DNA from: Xenopus tropicalis
Taxonomy: Eukaryota > Chordata > Amphibia > Anura > Pipidae
Reading direction: 5' to 3'
Assembly (NCBI RefSeq): GCF_000004195.4
Contig: NC_030678.2
Location: 157,521,547 to 157,585,546 of the forward strand
DNA length: 64,000 bases
Of the stretch, positions 12,271 through 23,878 are shown piece by piece; position 1 is the stretch's first letter, and every line of letters begins with the position of its first letter. A model generated the notes under the pieces. It searched no databases. It was given only the letters and a program-made list of their open reading frames with translations, and was not told where the DNA came from. Position numbers and translations under genes: made by a program.

Positions 12271-13065
12271 AGGACAAGTCAACCCAGAATATAATTTTTT
12301 GCCTACTAAAATAAAACATAATTCTAAGCAGCTTTGCAATATGCATTTATTACAAATTTGCATTGGTTTTTGGGTTATTTGTATATATAATTGGTGTTAA
12401 AAGCAGTGTTTGTCTGTCCTTTCTATTCTCTGCCCTCAGTTCTCTGGCATTTGAAACAATGTAAAGCTGGCCATACACGCACCGATAATATCGTACAAAA
12501 CCTCGTTTCGTACGATATTCGGTGCTTGTATGGCAAGTCGGCGAGTCGACCAATATCGCAGGAAGCTGCTGATATCAGACGACTCGCCGATCGGCCAGGT
12601 TAGAAAATTTTGATCGGGCGCCATAGAAGGCGCCTGACCAAAATCTGCCGTCAGGGCTGAATCGGCAGAAGGAGGTAGAAATCCTATTGTTTCTACCTCC
12701 TTATCTGCTGTTTCAGCCTTGAATGGTGTGTGGCGGATCTGACGATGTTTCCTTCTATGGCGCCTGACCAAAATCTGCCGTTAGGGCTGAATCAGCAGAA
12801 GGAGGTAGAAATCCTATTGTTTCTAGCTCCTTATCTGCTGTTTCAGCCCTGAACAGTGTGTGGCGGATCTGACGATGTTTCGTGCGACCGATGGTCGCAC
12901 GAAACATCGTCAGATCGCCACGTGTGTGGCCACCTTAACACAAGGCAGCCGACAGACAGACCTGTATTGCTGGAGGAGACTGATCTTTGCAAAATTGTTT
13001 AAAAAGTAACAACCAGGAGTTCAGCAAATGCTGCTTTCAATAGCAATAACATTTACAAATAACTT
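12271..13065. mobile_element. Inner TTAA MITE inside 12252-13388
   Basis: TTAA is at 12267-12270 and 13066-13069. The left end is AGGACAAGTCAACCC; the right end read inward is AAGTTATTTGTAAATG. It is in turn interrupted by a Harbinger-like MITE (12465-12935). The nesting site, inside TCACCTTTAA of the outer left end, is the same as in the element at 51727-52463. Confidence 0.65.
12465..12935. mobile_element. Harbinger-like MITE with internal 130-bp duplication
   Basis: It is flanked by TAA at 12462-12464 and 12936-12938, with ends AGCTGGCCATACACGC and CGTGTGTGGCCACCT. A segment of about 120 bp starting CGCCTGACCAAAATCTGCCG occurs twice, at 12631 and 12761 (period 130), with few differences. 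Close to the right end is a perfect 24-bp-arm palindrome (12866-12889 and 12893-12916, loop GAT). Non-coding; the open frames here are chance. Confidence 0.85.
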
Positions 13066-13392
13066 TTAAAGCACTAACATTTTTTAATAAATTCATACTA
13101 TTGCTTTCTGTGAGTCTACAGTTTTGTTATTGTTACTTTTTATAACAAATTTTATATTCAGGCCCCTCCTATTCATATACTTTTCTGTCATTCAAACCAA
13201 CCCTCAGGTTGCTAAGATAATTTGGACCCTAGCAACCAGATTACTGCTGAAACTCCAAACTGGAGAGCTGCTAAAAACTTTGAAGTAATTAAAAAAAACT
13301 ACAAATAATAAAAAATAAAGACCAGTTGTAAATTGTCTCAGAATATTATTTTCTACATCAGGCTAAAAGTTAAGGTAAAACAACCTATTTAA

Positions 13393-14324
13393 ATCCATAG
13401 TTTATCACTGATTACACCCCCATATTAGAAAAAGCATGAATTTCCTTCAAATGAAAACGTGAGCTTGATACAAAAATGTTTTCTATGAGGAATCTGATAA
13501 ATATAAAGCATTTATCATAAAATCTGCGATCTGGCGTGGTCCGCAACTTACAAAATACCTTGGCAGCAAACTGGCTGAATTATTCTGTCACATCTGAACA
13601 TGATGACAAAGAAAAAAAATGCATCGAGCACGCCAGATTCTTAAAATGCATAATTCCAAACAGATTTTGTTCTCTTTATTTACTCATTATTTGTTTATTT
13701 TGTAACAGATCTAACGAGACTGAAATAAAAACAGTTTATATACACATGATGTGTTTGCCTTATGTTGACTGCACTTTTGTCAAGAGTTCCATCATTTCTT
13801 TTTTTTTTTATATTTTAACACCATGCATGAGGAGTTTAATTCTCCCGGAAGAATGCTTTTGTGGAGAACCATAATGGCACTTACAACAAAAATCTGACAT
13901 GGGGACCTGTGAAGTTTTGAGAATTCCCTGACCGCTGGTTCTGGAAAGAATTATGTCAGTTCTATAAAAGATGTCACAGCTGGATAAGTGCTTTCTACTG
14001 AGCATCCTTGCTGTAAAGACTTGTGATAGAATACTCCCTGAACAGGTTACTAGGCTGGTAAATGTGTCATTATTTGCAGTTATACTTGGGCGAAAAGAAT
14101 GAATAGATTGCCCAAAGTAGCCCAACCTACACTAGCACTGGGTGTGGTGTCTAAGAGAAGGAAAACCCACTGACATCCCTGTCAGTGGTTCCTAAACTGG
14201 CCTGGAGCAGTTGTGGGGGGCTCAGCCTGAGGTCTATTGAATTCCTGACTTGATGGCAAGTTTAGGTTGAATATAAACAATATTTACTACGAAATAAAGC
14301 CCCCTGTAAGCTAATAGTGTGCAT
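13393..14324. other. Unassigned intergenic DNA
   Basis: No exon recognised. An 18-base hAT-like end (CAGTGGTTCCTAAACTGG) at about 14184 has no certain partner. Confidence 0.4.
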
Positions 14325-14453
14325 AGAGGCTGCCTAATAGCCAAAATTAGCCCTTATTTTCAACCTCCATGAACTTTTATTGTGCTTGTGTTGCTCTCCA
14401 AGTTGTTTTACATTTGACTGTGGCTCTCGAGTAAGAAAGGTTGGGGACCCCTG
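14325..14453. mobile_element. hAT-like element, right-end fragment
   Basis: It ends GTTGGGGACCCCTG, the outward terminus of a hAT family, preceded by TTTACATTTGACTGTGGCTC. No left end or 8-bp duplication was identified. Confidence 0.5.
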
Positions 14454-14468
14454 AGCTATGGAGACCCA

Positions 14469-14536
14469 GCCTGGAAGCCAGAAAGATAAGCTAAGAAACC
14501 AGTCTGGAAGCCAGAAAGATAAGCTAAGGAGCCAGC
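14469..14536. repeat. 34-bp tandem duplication
   Basis: CTGGAAGCCAGAAAGATAAG followed by CTAAG occurs twice in succession with period about 34. This creates part of a 126-codon minus-strand frame that I do not regard as a gene. Confidence 0.8.
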
Positions 14537-16893
14537 CTGAAATATTTGGAGTGAGGCTTATTTGCTGATGGGGTACCTCTAGACTTGTACCAGTAGGATT
14601 TTTTCCTATGTATGTAACCTTGTTATGAGCTAAGGATGGCCTGAAAAAAGGTGGGACCTCCAAGAGGGACTTGAACCAGAAAGTCAGGCAACATCTGGCC
14701 TGTAATGTGTACACGTAAGGGCTGATTTACAAACATAGGTGTTAAAGTGCAGAGGTGCAGTTTCCAATAGCAGCCAATCAGGTCTTTGCTTCCATACTCA
14801 ACTTATGGTAGATGGTTCAATATTAATTAATTGTTTCCAATTGGTTGCACTTTAGCACATAGCAATTTGGCACATATGTTTGAGCAGATAAAGGGAAAGG
14901 ATAAGGGGAAGATGAAGTAAAAGTTGAGCAAATGTATAGAAAGAGAAAGAGTCAGTGGAGTGGTTAAAAGAACAATATAATGAAGGTCACTAGGGATGTG
15001 TCTGTTATGAACATGTATGGTTCATTATGCTATATGGCTGTGGGTTGTGTCCTGGTACTACCCACAGCCAATATACAAGCTTCATGGCACATTTAAATGG
15101 GCAGGGTCAGAATCTATGAAACCACCAGTGTCAGATTTTTCTCTCTCTCTCTCTCTCTCTCAAAACAGCTGCTTTGGGAAATGCTCCTGGTCTCAAAGGC
15201 AGATCTGTAGTGTTTGGTACTTTTGTACTTTGCACATTGCCAATTTCTTCATATAAAAGCAGAAAAAGGATTTCAAATGACAAAAGTATTAAATATAAAG
15301 TTTGTTGCCAGTAGGTAATAAACTATTTTAACCAAACACAATGCCTGTTTATTTTTATTAAACAATAAGTAGCAACCTAGATGAGAATTGCTGCAATACA
15401 GTATAACATTTTGAAATCATGGTGAAGTTTCCATAAATATTAAAACAAAAAGAAATAATAGATATTATTGTATATAAAGTAAATACATTGTTATGATAAA
15501 ACTATTCTGATAGATAGGACAGGTCAAGTCCAGTTATTATTGCTCGTGGGGCCCAAGGTTCCCAAATTTTTTTATCATGAGTTCCTGATGATATAGAAGT
15601 AAATTTTTTGAAACCGCCAATTTTTTAAACTTTTATGAAGTGTCAGGAAAATCAGAGCAATGAGAAAAATTTTGTTGGTGTCATAGTGGAAACTGTAATA
15701 TTTAATTGAAATGGCAATATTATTTAATATTTTATTTATATTTATAAACATTATCAGAGGGTAGTGAATTATTCTCTCTTTTTTCCCAAAAGAAGCTCTT
15801 CATCCTTCCAGAGGATTTTACTTGGTCTAAGTTGGCAAAGTCATTTCACTGATATTTTTGGTGAAGTTCTTTATAAATAGGATGACAATTGTAATTAAAA
15901 AAAAATCCATTAGTAAATGATCCACTTCTTTATTTATACACAGGTTGGATCTGTATTATCCTCTATAAGGAGTGTCATTAGATGTCACTTTCAGGATATA
16001 CAGAACCTTAGTATGGAACCAGGAGTTGAAGAAATCAGCCTCCACTGCACCTCCCACTAGCAGCAGTGCCTGAAGTGAAATCTAGAACTGGGTCAGTGAA
16101 GGGGTGGCAAAAGTGCCAAGTACTCAGACAGAGGATTAGACTGAGTCTCTGGATGAAACCTCTGGAACCAGGAGAGTAGTATCAGAACCAAAAGTCATAG
16201 ATGCAGTATAAAATAGACCAAGGTCAAAACGAAAGGCAGTCATTGGAGTAATCAAGTAGGGAAATCCAGAAGCAAGCCAAGAATCAGCAACTCTCCAATG
16301 ACAAAATCCTGAAAGTGTGCCAGTTTATATCTATATATACACATACACATATATATATATATGCATAACTGAGAACTGCAGGTGTCCCACAACAGAGGCA
16401 CTTACTATGTGTATTGCGTATGGAAAAATAGCTTATTTCTGCGACTGTCAGTATCCAGCAAGCCATGTGTGATCCAGGAACATTCCAGCTGTGCTGCTGT
16501 CTCTCATTAATGTCCATAATCAACACGGAATGAAACTCAATGTGGGGCAGGGATGAAAATAACCACAAAAGTCTGAAGGCGCTATTAATAACTTGTTTAG
16601 CATTGTCTGCGTTTGTCTTGCACTAAAAGTACCTGGTATAATACCAGCAATGCCTGTTCTCAATATGTATGCAAGTCCACTCGCATTTAAGAGAATATTT
16701 GCTCCAGATAATTAAATCATTGTTAAAATGTATATTTTTTGCAGTGATAAGTCTCTCTGTAACTCAGCTTTTAGACTTTCTATCTTTGTTTCTGTCTTGT
16801 CAGATATCGCTCTGCACATGTTAACATTTTCATGCCAGGATGAAAATACCCACATTACAGATTGTATATGTTCCGCTAGATCTGATTAGGGAG
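14537..16893. other. Unassigned intergenic DNA, with a (TC)n run
   Basis: It contains a TC dinucleotide run at 15140-15161 and a diverged repeat-like patch at 14719-14880 (GGGCTGATTTAC start). No exon seen. Confidence 0.4.
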
Positions 16894-16901
16894 TCAAGAG
16901 T

Positions 16902-17073
16902 CAGGGTCGGACTGGGCCCTGCCAACCCAGACCCGATCCCTACCTGCCACTCCCTGCTGCCCTTACACCCCCAATCATGGCAAAGTATAAGGTACACACA
17001 TGTGGGGAAGGGGATGGCGGTAGGTGAGTGGGCAGTTGGGGGCCCCTGGGGTAGCACACCCAATATGACCCTG
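16902..17073. mobile_element. hAT-like MITE, 172 bp
   Basis: The ends are CAGGGTCGGACTGGG and, read inward from the right, CAGGGTCATATTGGG. The 8-bp flanks are TCAAGAGT (16894-16901) and TTAAGAGT (17074-17081), 7 of 8 matching. The left end is like that of the hAT element at 29656. Confidence 0.8.
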
Positions 17074-17081
17074 TTAAGAGT

Positions 17082-18343
17082 AGTGAAAGTAAAAAAACAA
17101 GCCTTGCATATGAGCAATATTTTAATATTTTTGTGCACCCCTGTCCTGATACCCTACTTCTACTCAGTTACTTTATCCCACATATTCCATGTCAAGGTGA
17201 CATGATACCATCTGGGTGGAGTTAAAGTTCAGGTGTATAAAATTCAGATGCCAGGAATCAATGAGTTCAGCATATACTGTAAATTCAGAACATTCATGAA
17301 CATCCACTACCTCCTCTGCTCAGATTCATTCCCAGGGCTGAATGCAAAAGCCAGGTACAAGATGATGTTCAGGTCATGTCTCAACCTCAGCCAAATACCT
17401 GCAGAGAAATACTGCTACACCAGTGCTGAATGCAATAGGGGTAGTCAACTCAATAAACTGCAGGAAAAAAACAAAAAAAATTTTGCCGTTGCTTTAACTC
17501 TATAAGCACTTCATTGTTCCTAGGTTTTAGTTGCCCTTTAGAGGCACCTCAACATATAGACCAGAGTTTACAACTTGCAGGCAATATGCTTCACTGCTTA
17601 TATTCCTTTAGAAAGCAAACATGCCAGTGGAAATGATTTTACGTCTCTCTTTTGCAAGTTCAAGTGCGTGTTGTTGCATAGTTACTTCTATATGTAAATT
17701 GTGAGCAAAATGTTGTTGTTTTTTATTATAAAGTCTGTTTGCTGAGCTTTTGATTATATAAACCACATCTGATCTGCCCCATCTCTTGTTGGCAGTAGAT
17801 CTGTGATTACTTGGAAAATTTAGAATCCAGCAAAGGCCGTCTCTGACTGTTCAGCTGTGGTATAGCTGGAATACATATGTATTAAAATGACAAATATGGT
17901 TTCACTTTGCCTGAAGATTTCTGGTGAGCGTGCCTATGTTTGTATATTAAAGCATGTCACCGTGTTGTGGCATATCTTGCAAATCTCCTGTGTGAATAAG
18001 CATCTCTAGAACAGAAGCCTTGTCAGTCTACTTGCCAGATATGATCTATACAGAAAGAAACTACGAGTGAAATGATAAAGTCAAGTTTCAAAATTCAAAA
18101 CCAATTGCAATTATACTTCAATGACTGACAGGGTAAGATGTAAGGTTTATGGAAGAGGTTTCCAGAACTGTTGAGCCGGACTGTTGGTGGGTGGTCAGCA
18201 GCCTAAATGCCAGGATAAGTTCTTGGCCGAATGCTTATTTGCTCTTTGTAATAGCAATGTTTAATTGTGTGTATTTGTAACTTTGTATGAGCCTTGTATG
18301 TATGGAGGACATATCTTAAAATGTACCAGGGGTATTTAAAGAC
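17082..18343. other. Unassigned intergenic DNA
   Basis: No exon or repeat boundary recognised. The plus-strand frame 17233-17505 has no recognisable domain. Confidence 0.4.
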
Positions 18344-18346
18344 TTA

Positions 18347-19453
18347 GAGGGTCCATTCATGAAAGCACGAATTTCGGATGGTTAAAAGCATGATTGAAAA
18401 AAATTGAGAGTAACCGCGACCCGGCCCAAGGAAAGTCTCCCATAGGACTCAATGGCACTCTGCAGCTCCAACCCGGCCCAAGGAAAGTCTCCCATAGGGC
18501 TCAATGGCACTCTGCAGCTCCAACCTGGCCCAAGGAAAGTCTCCCATAGGGCTCAATGGCACTCTGCAGCTCCAACCCGGCCCAAGGTAAGCCTCCCATA
18601 GGGCTCAATGGCACTCTGCAGCTCCAACCCGGCCCAAGGAAAGTCTCCCATAGGGCTCAGTGGCACTCTGCAGCTCCAACCCGGCCCAAGGAAAGTCTCC
18701 CATAGGGCTCAATGGCACTCTGCAGCTCCAACCCGTCCCAAGGAAAGTCTCCCATAGGGCTCAATGGCACTCTGCAGCTCCAACCCGTCCCAAGGAAAGT
18801 CTCCCATAGGGCTCAATGGCACTCTGCAGCTCCAACCCGGCCCAAGGAAAGTCTCCCATAGGACTCAATGGCACTCTGCAGCTCCAACCCGGCCCAAGGC
18901 AAGTCTCCCATAGGGCTCAATGGCACTCTGCAGCTCCAACCCGGCCCAAGGAAGTCTCCCATAGGGCTCAATGGCACTCTGCAGCTCCAACCCGGCCCAA
19001 GGAAAGTCTCCCATAGGGCTCAGTGGCACTCTGCAGCTCCAACCCGGCCCAAGGAAAGTCTCCCATAGGGCTCAATGGCACTCTGCAGCTCCAACCTGGC
19101 CCAAGGAAAGTCTCCCATAGGACTCAATGGCACTCTGCAGCTCCAACCTGGCCCAAGGAAAGTCTCCCATAGGGCTCAATGGCACTCTGCAGCTCCAACC
19201 CGGCCCAAGGAAAGCCTTCCATAGGACTCAATGGCACTCTGCAGCTCCAACCCGGCCAAAAGATAGTCACAATACCAAAGCTTGAATAAATTCCGAAATG
19301 GTCATGGAAAAATACTTTTTTGTGGAATTTAACGAAAACCATGAAAAAGCCGTACTATTTTAACAATATTATCGTGGTCAATACGAAAAGTTCTACCAAT
19401 TAGAAAAAATACGAATTTCTCTCATTTGGATTGTTCTTTAATGAATGGGCCCC
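18347..19453. mobile_element. Harbinger-like MITE containing a 16-copy minisatellite
   Basis: It is flanked by TTA at 18344-18346 and 19454-19456. The left end is GAGGGTCCATTCATGAAAGC and the right is TTTAATGAATGGGCCCC. The left arm matches the element at 41541 (GCACGAATTTCGGAT) up to about 18419, where the tandem array begins. The arm resumes after 19256. Confidence 0.8.
18421..19256. repeat. 52-bp minisatellite, 16 units
   Basis: The unit contains CCCAAGGAAAGTCTCCCATA, then GGGCTCAATGGCACTCTGCA and GCTCCAACCCGG. I count 16 copies, nearly identical, with one single-base length variant (near 18950). A single copy of the same segment sits inside sister MITEs at about 35505-35560 and, inverted, 45030-45100. 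The array is therefore an amplification of the transposon's own interior. Short frames across it are repeat artefacts. Confidence 0.95.
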
Positions 19454-19456
19454 TTA

Positions 19457-20887
19457 TTATTTAGAACTCATTTATACGGTAATAGGTTTGTTTGAAACCT
19501 AAGGAACATAGGAAACTTCGAATTGTTTCAAGTTCACTGTTTATACATGACAAAATTTGGTTATTTTTGGATCTCAAAAAGTTGAATTGCGACTTGCATT
19601 TTCATAACTAAAAGGTGTTTATGATTACTTTATATTTGCCTTTGGAAAAAAATCCAAATATGGGGCCACAAGCACTTGTTAGATAGAGTTTAAAGAATAC
19701 AGCTATTGAACATATTTAATTAAAATGCTAACAACAGAATCCCAATTACTACATAAGTCACTCATCTGTCCAAAGAACACAAAAATGCTCAGCGAAGTTC
19801 TTGAGATATTAAATAGTTTATTAGTGTGCCCTCAACCTCATTCTTGCTGTGTATCAGCTGGCCATTCCAAAACACTGAATCATGCTGAAATCTATTTATT
19901 AGACTTGGATAAATCAATAATCAACACTGATTCCTCAAACTAATGTCTCCCTGGTACAAGTAGTTCCCTACACTATTAGTGTGAGACTCATTAGTATGAT
20001 TAATTGTGCTGCATAAAACCTGTGAGGTAGAGTAGCTCACTAAACAAACAATATCAAGTACTTGAAAAAATAAAGTCTTCTTGTAAAAATCTAGTAATGT
20101 TTGGTGAATTTTTAACTGTAAATTGCCCTTTAATCCTGTAAAGGGCTCAAAATCCTGCAGTGTTCAGACAGGATTTGTAAGCAGTGAGAAAGAATAGATG
20201 GTTAGGATCACAGCCATAAAGCTTGACAAAACTGCTGCTTTGTTAGAAAAACAAAGGAACCTTAATTACACAATAACATATTTTAACTGTTCTGTTTACC
20301 ACCTTGTTCTCAGACACACACACACAAGGTTAATTTGCTTATTGTGGCTACCCTTTAAATTGGCTGTGCTTTATTAATCATTACTTATCTGACAACCTTA
20401 CTGAATATTAATATTAATTTCCATGGTGAGTCAGATTAATCAAAATGATTAAGAACATTTAATACTGTAATACAATAGTTAGATTAAACAGCAACCAATG
20501 CTTAGGGATTGATTTATCAGCATTCAAATTACATTTTTGTTATGCAGTTTTCTTGCACTAAAACTCCCAAAATTTCAATTATGGTCCAAAACTCGAATGC
20601 CCAATATTTATTAAGGGCAAAAAAAACAAAATCTCAAATGTAAAGCTTCAGCATCTAAAAGCTTGCGAGTTTATATAGAAGTCAATGGGAGTTGTCCTAT
20701 GCAGTCATATTTTCAGTTCAACTTTTTTGAGTTTGTAACTCTGCAGATTTGGGGTATTTGAGTTTTTTAATTTGAATGAGTTTTTCATATTAATAAATAA
20801 GCAAGCATTTAAGTTTTTTTTTAAATGCGAATTTATTTGAATTAGAAAATTGCTCTCCAATTAATTTTCTCAAAAACGAATAAGTAA
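19457..20887. other. Unassigned intergenic DNA
   Basis: 20505-20860 is AT-rich and resembles an old palindromic MITE (AAGCTTGCGAGTTTATATAG recurs at 42560), without clear ends. No exon. Confidence 0.4.
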
Positions 20888-21305
20888 GCCCATTAGATCC
20901 GTTAACCCTTTATCGATAAGGCTCTGAATTACAGGACAGCCATCTCCCATACACTCCATTTTCTTGAAATAATTCAAATTTTTCAAACTGAATTCCTTTT
21001 TCTCTGTCATGATAAAGCAATATGTAAGCCCAACTAAGATATTATTAATCCTTCTGGGACGAAACAATCCTATTGGGTTTATTTAATGTTCAAATAACCT
21101 TTTAGTAGACAAAGTATGGAGATCGTTATTAAGGAAAGATCCCTTATTCAGAAAAACCCAGGTCCTGAGCATTCTGGATTCAAGAATGAAGAAAACAGCA
21201 GCACTCCGGTTGTTTTGAAAAATGTGAATCTTTACTAAGTGCCAAAGGCAACGTTTCGGGCTTCACTCCAGCCCTTTATCAAGCCTGCATTCTGGATTCC
21301 ATACC
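20888..21305. mobile_element. CAGGTAT-family MITE, single-unit copy with a retro-insert
   Basis: A decayed left end (near 20888) precedes one copy of the family's internal unit (CCTATTGGGTTTATTTAATG). The right end runs GAGCATTCTGGATT...CCATACCTG and is followed by TA. It is split at 21182-21286 by a 105-bp insertion. Confidence 0.7.
21182..21286 (-). mobile_element. Penelope-like or similar retro-fragment with hammerhead-like core
   Basis: The 105-bp insert is flanked by a 13-bp direct repeat GCATTCTGGATTC (21169-21181 and 21287-21299). The flank is host-MITE sequence, so this is a true target duplication. On the minus strand it reads TTGATAA, a stem GGGCT/AGCCC, then GAAACG, then TAAAGATT and CCGGAGTGCT. 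The same order of motifs occurs in the insert at 23881-24395. GAAAC after a short stem preceded by a CTGATGA-like heptamer is the hammerhead ribozyme core known from Penelope-like elements; here two core bases differ. Class assignment is an inference. Confidence 0.6.
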
Positions 21306-21329
21306 TGTATATAAAGAATAAAAAATTAG

Positions 21330-22544
21330 TATTTTTTTGGAGCTGCTGATGAAAGAAAATGTAATTTTCTCTGTAATAATAAAACAGTACCTGTACTTGA
21401 TCCCAACTAAGATATAATTACCCCTTATTGGGGGCAGAACAGCCCTATTGGGTTTATTTCATGGTTAAATGATTCCCTTTTCTCTGTAATAATAAAACAG
21501 TACCTGTACTTGATCCCAACTAAGATATAATTACCCCTTATTGGGGGCAGAACAATCCTATTGGGTTTATTTCATGGTTATATGATTCCCTTTTCTCTGT
21601 AATAATAAAACAGTACCTGTACTTGATCCCAACTAAGATATAATTACCCCTTATTGGGGGCAGAACAGCCTATTGGGTTTATTTAAAGCGGACCTGTCAC
21701 CCTAAGAAATAAGTCCAAATTATTTTCTATATTGTTAGTTGAGCAAAATAAACTTTACTTACGCTATATAAATAATATAAATCTTGTTTCCTTCCGTCTT
21801 GGAATTACTCAATCAAAGCAAGCAGGCAGGCACCATTTTGTGGACACTGTTATTAAGGCAAGCTTTGTATCATGCCAAAATCTTAATTATGTGCCACAAT
21901 GGGGGACCTGATGCCCATGCCCATGCACTGGCTACACAGTTAGATAAGGAGGAGGGAGGGGAGAAGTGAGATGTGCAGTGACATCTAGGAAGTGCTGAAT
22001 GGAAAGCTAAAGTTACTGTCTGCCCCGCCTCTATGCCTAAGGCATAGAGGCGGGGCAAGCAATATATGATTGACAGCTGTGATTTTTAAATGCCTTTATA
22101 ATGGGTTTGGATGTGTTAATATAAAAATGAATTTGGGTTTCATGTTTAATTTGAACAGGACTTTTATTATACAGATTTTCATGTCTGGGTGACAGGTCCA
22201 CTTTAATGGTTAAATGATTACCTTTTCTCTGTAATAATAAAACAGTACCTGTACTTGATCCCAACTAAGATATAATTACCCATTATTGGGGGTAGAACAG
22301 CCCTATTGGGTTTATTTAATGTTTAAATGATTCCCTTTTCTCTGTAATAATAAAAAGGTACCTTGTACTTGATCCCAACTAAGATACAATTAATCCTTGT
22401 TGGAGGCAAAACAATCCTATTGGGTTTATTCAATATTTATATGATTTTTAGCAGACTTAAGTTATGAAGATCAAAAGTACAGAAAGATCCCTTATCTGGA
22501 AAACTCCAGGTCCCGAGCATTCTGGATAACAAGTCCCATACCTG
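21330..22544. mobile_element. CAGGTAT-family MITE with 113-bp tandem units
   Basis: There are five copies of the internal unit (GTAATAATAAAACAGTACCT, CTTGATCCCAACTAAGATAT, CCCTTATTGGGGGCAGAACA) at about 21373, 21486, 21599, 22230 and 22344. The first three are spaced exactly 113. The right terminus CCCGAGCATTCTGGATAACA...CCATACCTG ends at about 22544. A TTAA MITE (21687-22202) splits the third unit. The left terminus is not preserved. Confidence 0.8.
21687..22202. mobile_element. TTAA MITE inserted in a 113-bp repeat unit
   Basis: The target TTAA is duplicated at 21683-21686 and 22203-22206, within TTTATTTAATGGTTAAATGA of the host unit. Terminal inverted repeats are TTAAAGCGGACCTGTCACCC and GGGTGACAGGTCCACTTTAA. 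The interior has an 18-bp perfect palindrome, arms 22021-22038 and 22040-22057 (GCCCCGCCTCTATGCC and its complement). Non-coding, 516 bp. Confidence 0.92.
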
Positions 22545-22546
22545 TA

Positions 22547-23757
22547 TAATAAATATATATATCTCTTATCTTCTGCCCTGGTGTTTTTAACTTTTGAAAG
22601 GGTCAGGCAAATTATGCTTTCAGTTGAAATTACATTTACAAATAACCTTAAACTCACTGAAGATTTTTTTGTGAATGTATATTGAACAATTGCTGAGAAT
22701 TATATTATTTTCATTAGCGAAAAATGTATTTTTCAGTTTTCATCCCCTGTATGGTAAATATGGCACTTGCTATGTTTGATTTTGCGTATGTTTAGGGTTT
22801 TTTGGGAAATCTCTTTTGAAATAAAATTGTCCTGAATTCCAAAAGCAACCCTTATCTGGGAGAAATGCTGGTAGTGTTAGGTTAACAACTAACTAGTGGT
22901 TTGCAGGTTTAAAAAAAATGTATATATTCCCTCTGTGCAAAGCTACCCTGTTAGTTACCCCATTGGAAAGAGATTCAGTTATCCCCAAACTTGCAAGTAT
23001 TTTCAATTGCACTAGAGGAAGCAATGATTTAATTTTATTTCTCTTACAGGAGCTCATCAGGCACTTCCATTAAACGCAACACTGATTGCAATAAGTGAGA
23101 GGAAGCTTATACTTAAAAAATCCTATGCAGAACAACATGGGTCTCAAGTGATAGCTCAACGGAGTCCGGTGAATAGACATAATGATCTGTTTGCTTACTG
23201 GGAACAGACATCGATATGTTTGGATTCAGACTTTGCACTTGTGCTTTGCCGTTATAATAATAATAAAGGGCTCTGCAAACAAGGCTGGTAGAACATATGC
23301 CAGATCTCCATGCACAAATAAACATTAATGTAGCGGTACATGGAACTAATTATAAGCTAAACTTTTAATACCGCCCAACGACTCCCGCAGGCAATTCTAT
23401 TTAGCATGAGGAAACCTTAGATCCCACAACATGAAAGGATGGCATGTGCAAGGGGTCACATTGTTTCTACCTTATTTTAAACAAGAATTAGGGTGTGGCG
23501 CGACAGCACATTTTCATGTACAGAAGTACATACCAGCCAGTGGGTGGGTGGGTATAAATGCAGACTTATTTTCCGATTTCAGAATATGGAAGTGTGTGTT
23601 CCATCTCCCTGCACTGCCAAAAAAAAAAACCCCAGTTCTGATTAGTGCCACTGTACACTAAATAAGGGAAAGGGAAATGCCCATGGGGTCATAAAATATA
23701 ATGAAGTCTATTGGTGATCAGTAATGGGGTGGTACTAGTAATGCACATATTTTGTAG
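22547..23757. other. Unassigned intergenic DNA
   Basis: No exon or clear repeat. Open frames 23113-23325 (minus) and 23431-23661 (plus) show no domain. Confidence 0.4.
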
Positions 23758-23878
23758 CACTTAATCAGTGGCGTAACAATAGAGAAAGCAGACTCCGCAG
23801 TCGCGGGGGGGCCCAGACTGCAAAGTCTGCTACCTCTATTGTTGCACTGCCCCCTTCCTTGCACCTGCTCTCTTGCGT

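Larger units (their letters stand above)
12252..13388. mobile_element. Composite T2-like element (outer)
   Basis: The outer TTAA sites are 12248-12251 and 13389-13392. The left end AAGGGTGGGTCACCTTTAA is immediately followed at its internal TTAA by a second TTAA element (12271-13065). The body resumes with CATTCAAACCAACCCTCAGG, TTGCTAAG, CTCCAAACTGGAGAGCTG and AATTGTCTCAGAATATTA, segments also found in the T2-like bodies at 28740-29239 and 52021-52463. Confidence 0.7.
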
